The position numbers were made by a program, and so were the translations under genes. Shown piece after piece: positions 61,496 to 64,000 of a stretch of DNA of 64,000 bases. Origin of the DNA: Larimichthys crocea (Eukaryota > Chordata > Actinopteri > Sciaenidae); contig NC_040022.1 in the NCBI RefSeq assembly GCF_000972845.2, positions 19,584,713-19,648,712 on the forward strand. Direction: 5' to 3'. Positions within the stretch are counted from its first letter, which is position 1. Each line of letters starts with the position of its first letter. Under the pieces are notes generated by a model that was not told the origin of the DNA, made no database searches, and was given only the letters and a program-made list of their open reading frames with translations.

Positions 61496-64000
61496 TCAGG
61501 CATGGGAACCAGCTGCGGAGTTGGTACCTGCTTCCCCGGCCCCCTTGGCATGTCCGTCTTCCTCTGTCGCATGGGTGACAACCAGAGCAGGGGAGGGGCA
61601 AGCATGCCTCTGACGTCTCATGAAGGGGAACACACTGAGAGGAACGGGAGAAAGGAAAGTGTAATATCAGAGAATGACGTTAATCGAGTGAAATTAACTT
61701 AAGAGTGATACTTGGTAATGTGGTAATGTGTACCTTTTCTTTGACTCCTGGGGGACAATAGCTTTGGCCAGCAAGTTCTTGTATAGGTCAGACTTAAGAT
61801 ATCTTGGGTAAGAGTCCTGTACACACAAACACACACAAATACAATCGCAACACACAACAATACCAACTATGTAACCTAACAACTGTAAGCTAACCTTATG
61901 AGTTTCCATTTTGATGTGTGTGCTTTTAGTTTATGGACGAGAAAAAGAGAAAATGTATGTTTTGACCAAATAAACTGAGCCTGGTTCACATCCTAGCTGA
62001 ATGGATGACACCATATATGATTGACATTGTATGTGGCGTCCCTCAGGGGTCAATACAGGGCCCACTAGTGTTGAGTTTGTATAGTGCTACTAGTTCACAA
62101 AATCCAGAAACACAATGCCAGTAATTACAGTAATACTTATCCTTGTCCCCTGAAGATCGAAACCCTTGTTAAACACATCACACAAAAACAATTAGATGTC
62201 CTACAACTCCCTGCAGTAGTTCAACAAGGACAAGATTAAATTTGTTTTACTGGTGCAAAAACCGTTATTGGAAAGTACCACAAATGTCAGCTTGGGTGTT
62301 TTCTGAGTTTCACTTTCGCTCACTCATTCCACAACCTAAGCTTGCCAAAATAGGAGGCTTCGTGTCACTTACATGCTTTCATTTTTGTCAGTTGGGTTAT
62401 GGGTTTGCCGGAGTGAGCTACATTTTTTTTTACTATTTCAGAATGCAGATTATTCTGTTTTAGATGTTTTTTTTTCTTATGCATTTTTCCAACTAGGCAA
62501 CCACTGATTTTTTTTCTGAATGGTATAAAAATCCATTAGCACACTCATGACACTTGCTTGAGTAATACCTCCAATCACACTGAACATGGTAAATGGACTG
62601 TACTTATATAGCGCCTTTCTAGTCTTCCGACCACTCAAAGCGTTTTACAGGACATATCTCATTCACCCATTCACACACATTTATACACTGATGGCATTGG
62701 CTGCCATGCAAGGTGCCAACTGCTCATCAGTTTTAGGAGCTAAGCATTCATACACATTCACACACCGATGGCACAGTCTTCGGGAGCAATTTGGGATTCA
62801 GTATCTTGCCCAAAGACACTTCGACATGCAGACTGGAGGGGATCAAACCAGGGATCGATTTGTGGTGAAGGGGGTAAACCAAAAAACATTGGTAGGTTCC
62901 TGCAAGATCTTTCCTGATCCATATCCAAAGGATGACATGTAGTATTAAACTGCAGTGAGTCAAATGACAGACCTTCTTCATGAGAAAGTAGATGTGCATT
63001 TGTGCGTCATCCATGACAAAACGATGTGGGTGTCTGATCCCTGTTAGAGTTTTATCCATCGTCTTACTGTCGATGTTGACCCAACGTGCAGCTCCAGGAG
63101 CCAGGAAATTTCTAAGTCACACACAAAAGAGTAGCTGTCATCTCAAAGTAAATATAGTGTGTATTTCTGAATGCCTGTGTGCTTTTACACATACTTGTAG
63201 ATCTCCTCCACTTTCTGTATGATCCTGGAACTTTCTCCGTGTCTAATATCCTCACAGGCCTGCCAGAAACACAAGTTCTCCGCTAGCAGAGAGAAAAAGA
63301 AAGAGAGACAATGAAGTGTTGTGTATTTATAGAGGTGAATAAAACAACAACGATGCAGGAAAATGTAACACACAATTAAGAGACTTTTTATAGCATGGCT
63401 GGCCTCTGTGGAAGATGTTGGCCCCTGGCGATATTTCATGTCTGCATGGTTGAACAAATCTCTTCCCTGTCTGGTGTTCAGCATCTTCCTCTACTCTATA
63501 TATCTCACTCTTAAATCTGCCTTAAACTTACCTCTCCTCTATTCTTTTTCCTAATCTACTTTTTCCATCTTCTCAAATAACAATGTCATGAAATTAATTT
63601 TCTTTTCCACTACCTCAACTCTTCCATCTCTCACCACTGGGATTGGAAAATGTCATTAGGGATGATAATGTAATTCAGACTGTTAATATGAATAACAACT
63701 GCATTTCTTTTCTCCATTTATTATTATTCAAAAATAGAGTAGAAATACGGGTGTGATTTTCTTTGACCAAGTTAGGTTGGGTTCAATCATCAGACTGAAT
63801 AGTCTGGATTCAGGACACTCACGCACAAACACAACCACAAACAAGTACATGAAAACACACTCTTCCTTACCACTAAACTCTTTCTCCAGGTAGGTCATGA
63901 ACTCACGCTTCCCCATGGAGTCATTGAGAAGCTCCATGAAGCTGAAGCTCCAGCGTTCCACTCGAAGACGTGTCGGTGTAGGCACCCTGCTCACAGACAC
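61496..64000 (-). CDS. rgs11: Regulator of G-protein signalling 11, 3' part (5 exons)
   Basis: Minus-strand exons 64000-63871 (its acceptor is probably at 63987/63986), 63282-63195, 63111-62973, 61816-61734 and 61634-61496 join in frame to a TGA. They encode the RGS domain, which accelerates GTP hydrolysis by Gi/Go alpha. Visible landmarks are [60 protein letters not shown] and [16 protein letters not shown]. The C-terminus [17 protein letters not shown] followed by a Gly/Ala-rich end resembles RGS11 among R7 members. R7 proteins pair with G beta 5. The DEP and GGL domains would lie right of the window. Proximity to PGAP6, as on human 16p13.3, supports the name; RGS9 is the main alternative. 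Confidence 0.88.
62587..62870. repeat. Ubiquitous teleost interspersed repeat in an rgs11 intron
   Basis: It starts GGTAAATGGACTGTACTTAT and includes AGCGCCTTTCTAGTC, TCACCCATTCACACACATTT and TTGCCCAAAGACACTTCGAC. I recognise these as a very abundant fish repeat. It produces a false 118-residue open frame. Confidence 0.65.

Noticed and set aside
62586..62942. 118-residue frame in an rgs11 intron
   Set aside because: It lies over an abundant teleost interspersed repeat.

Overview
This is vertebrate nuclear DNA, most likely from a percomorph-type teleost. The genes are intron-split with canonical GT-AG junctions, the introns are mostly short, and dinucleotide microsatellites and fish-type interspersed repeats are abundant. 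Seven protein-coding genes can be assembled exon by exon: c8b (+, 5' end outside the window), c8a (-), fyb2 (+), plpp3 (+), lurap1 (+), pgap6 (+) and rgs11 (-, 5' end outside the window). For the five complete genes the reconstructed exons join in one open frame from ATG to stop. The products are about 598, 907, 313, 307 and 774 aa.

Layout. 1-8.4 kb: the complement C8 pair, c8b and c8a, converge tail to tail with stops 433 bp apart. 8.4-8.9 kb: c8a and fyb2 start head to head across 474 bp. 8.9-16.2 kb: fyb2, 19 coding exons including a 14-nt microexon. 17-30.6 kb: plpp3, with a large first intron, two alternative versions of exon 2 and a long 3' UTR. 30.6-46.2 kb: a 15.6-kb region without recognisable genes, holding interspersed repeats and some complex stretches that may be regulatory. 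46.4-48.8 kb: lurap1. 48.8-51.2 kb: a nest of decayed LINE fragments and a MITE. 51.3-57.8 kb: pgap6, with a minisatellite intron and a solo LTR. 57.8-61.5 kb: intergenic. 61.5-64 kb: 3' part of rgs11.

The order c8b-c8a-fyb2-(gap)-plpp3 matches the human 1p32 order in mirror image as I recall it, except that PRKAA2, expected between FYB2 and PLPP3, is absent. PGAP6 and RGS11 are neighbours on human 16p13.3, so the window also contains a junction between two ancestral linkage blocks. The genes are not a pathway together. C8A and C8B are subunits of the terminal complement complex. FYB2 is a T-cell adaptor, PLPP3 a membrane lipid phosphatase, LURAP1 an actomyosin/NF-kB adaptor, PGAP6 a GPI-anchor phospholipase and RGS11 a G-protein GAP.

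I found no wholly new system. The most interesting signal is a pair of mutually exclusive second exons in plpp3, whose reading-frame phases enforce the choice between two versions of the first membrane/ectodomain segment. Next are the Trp-Ser repeat expansion in the PGAP6 tail, loss of the RGD tripeptide in PLPP3, and the missing PRKAA2.
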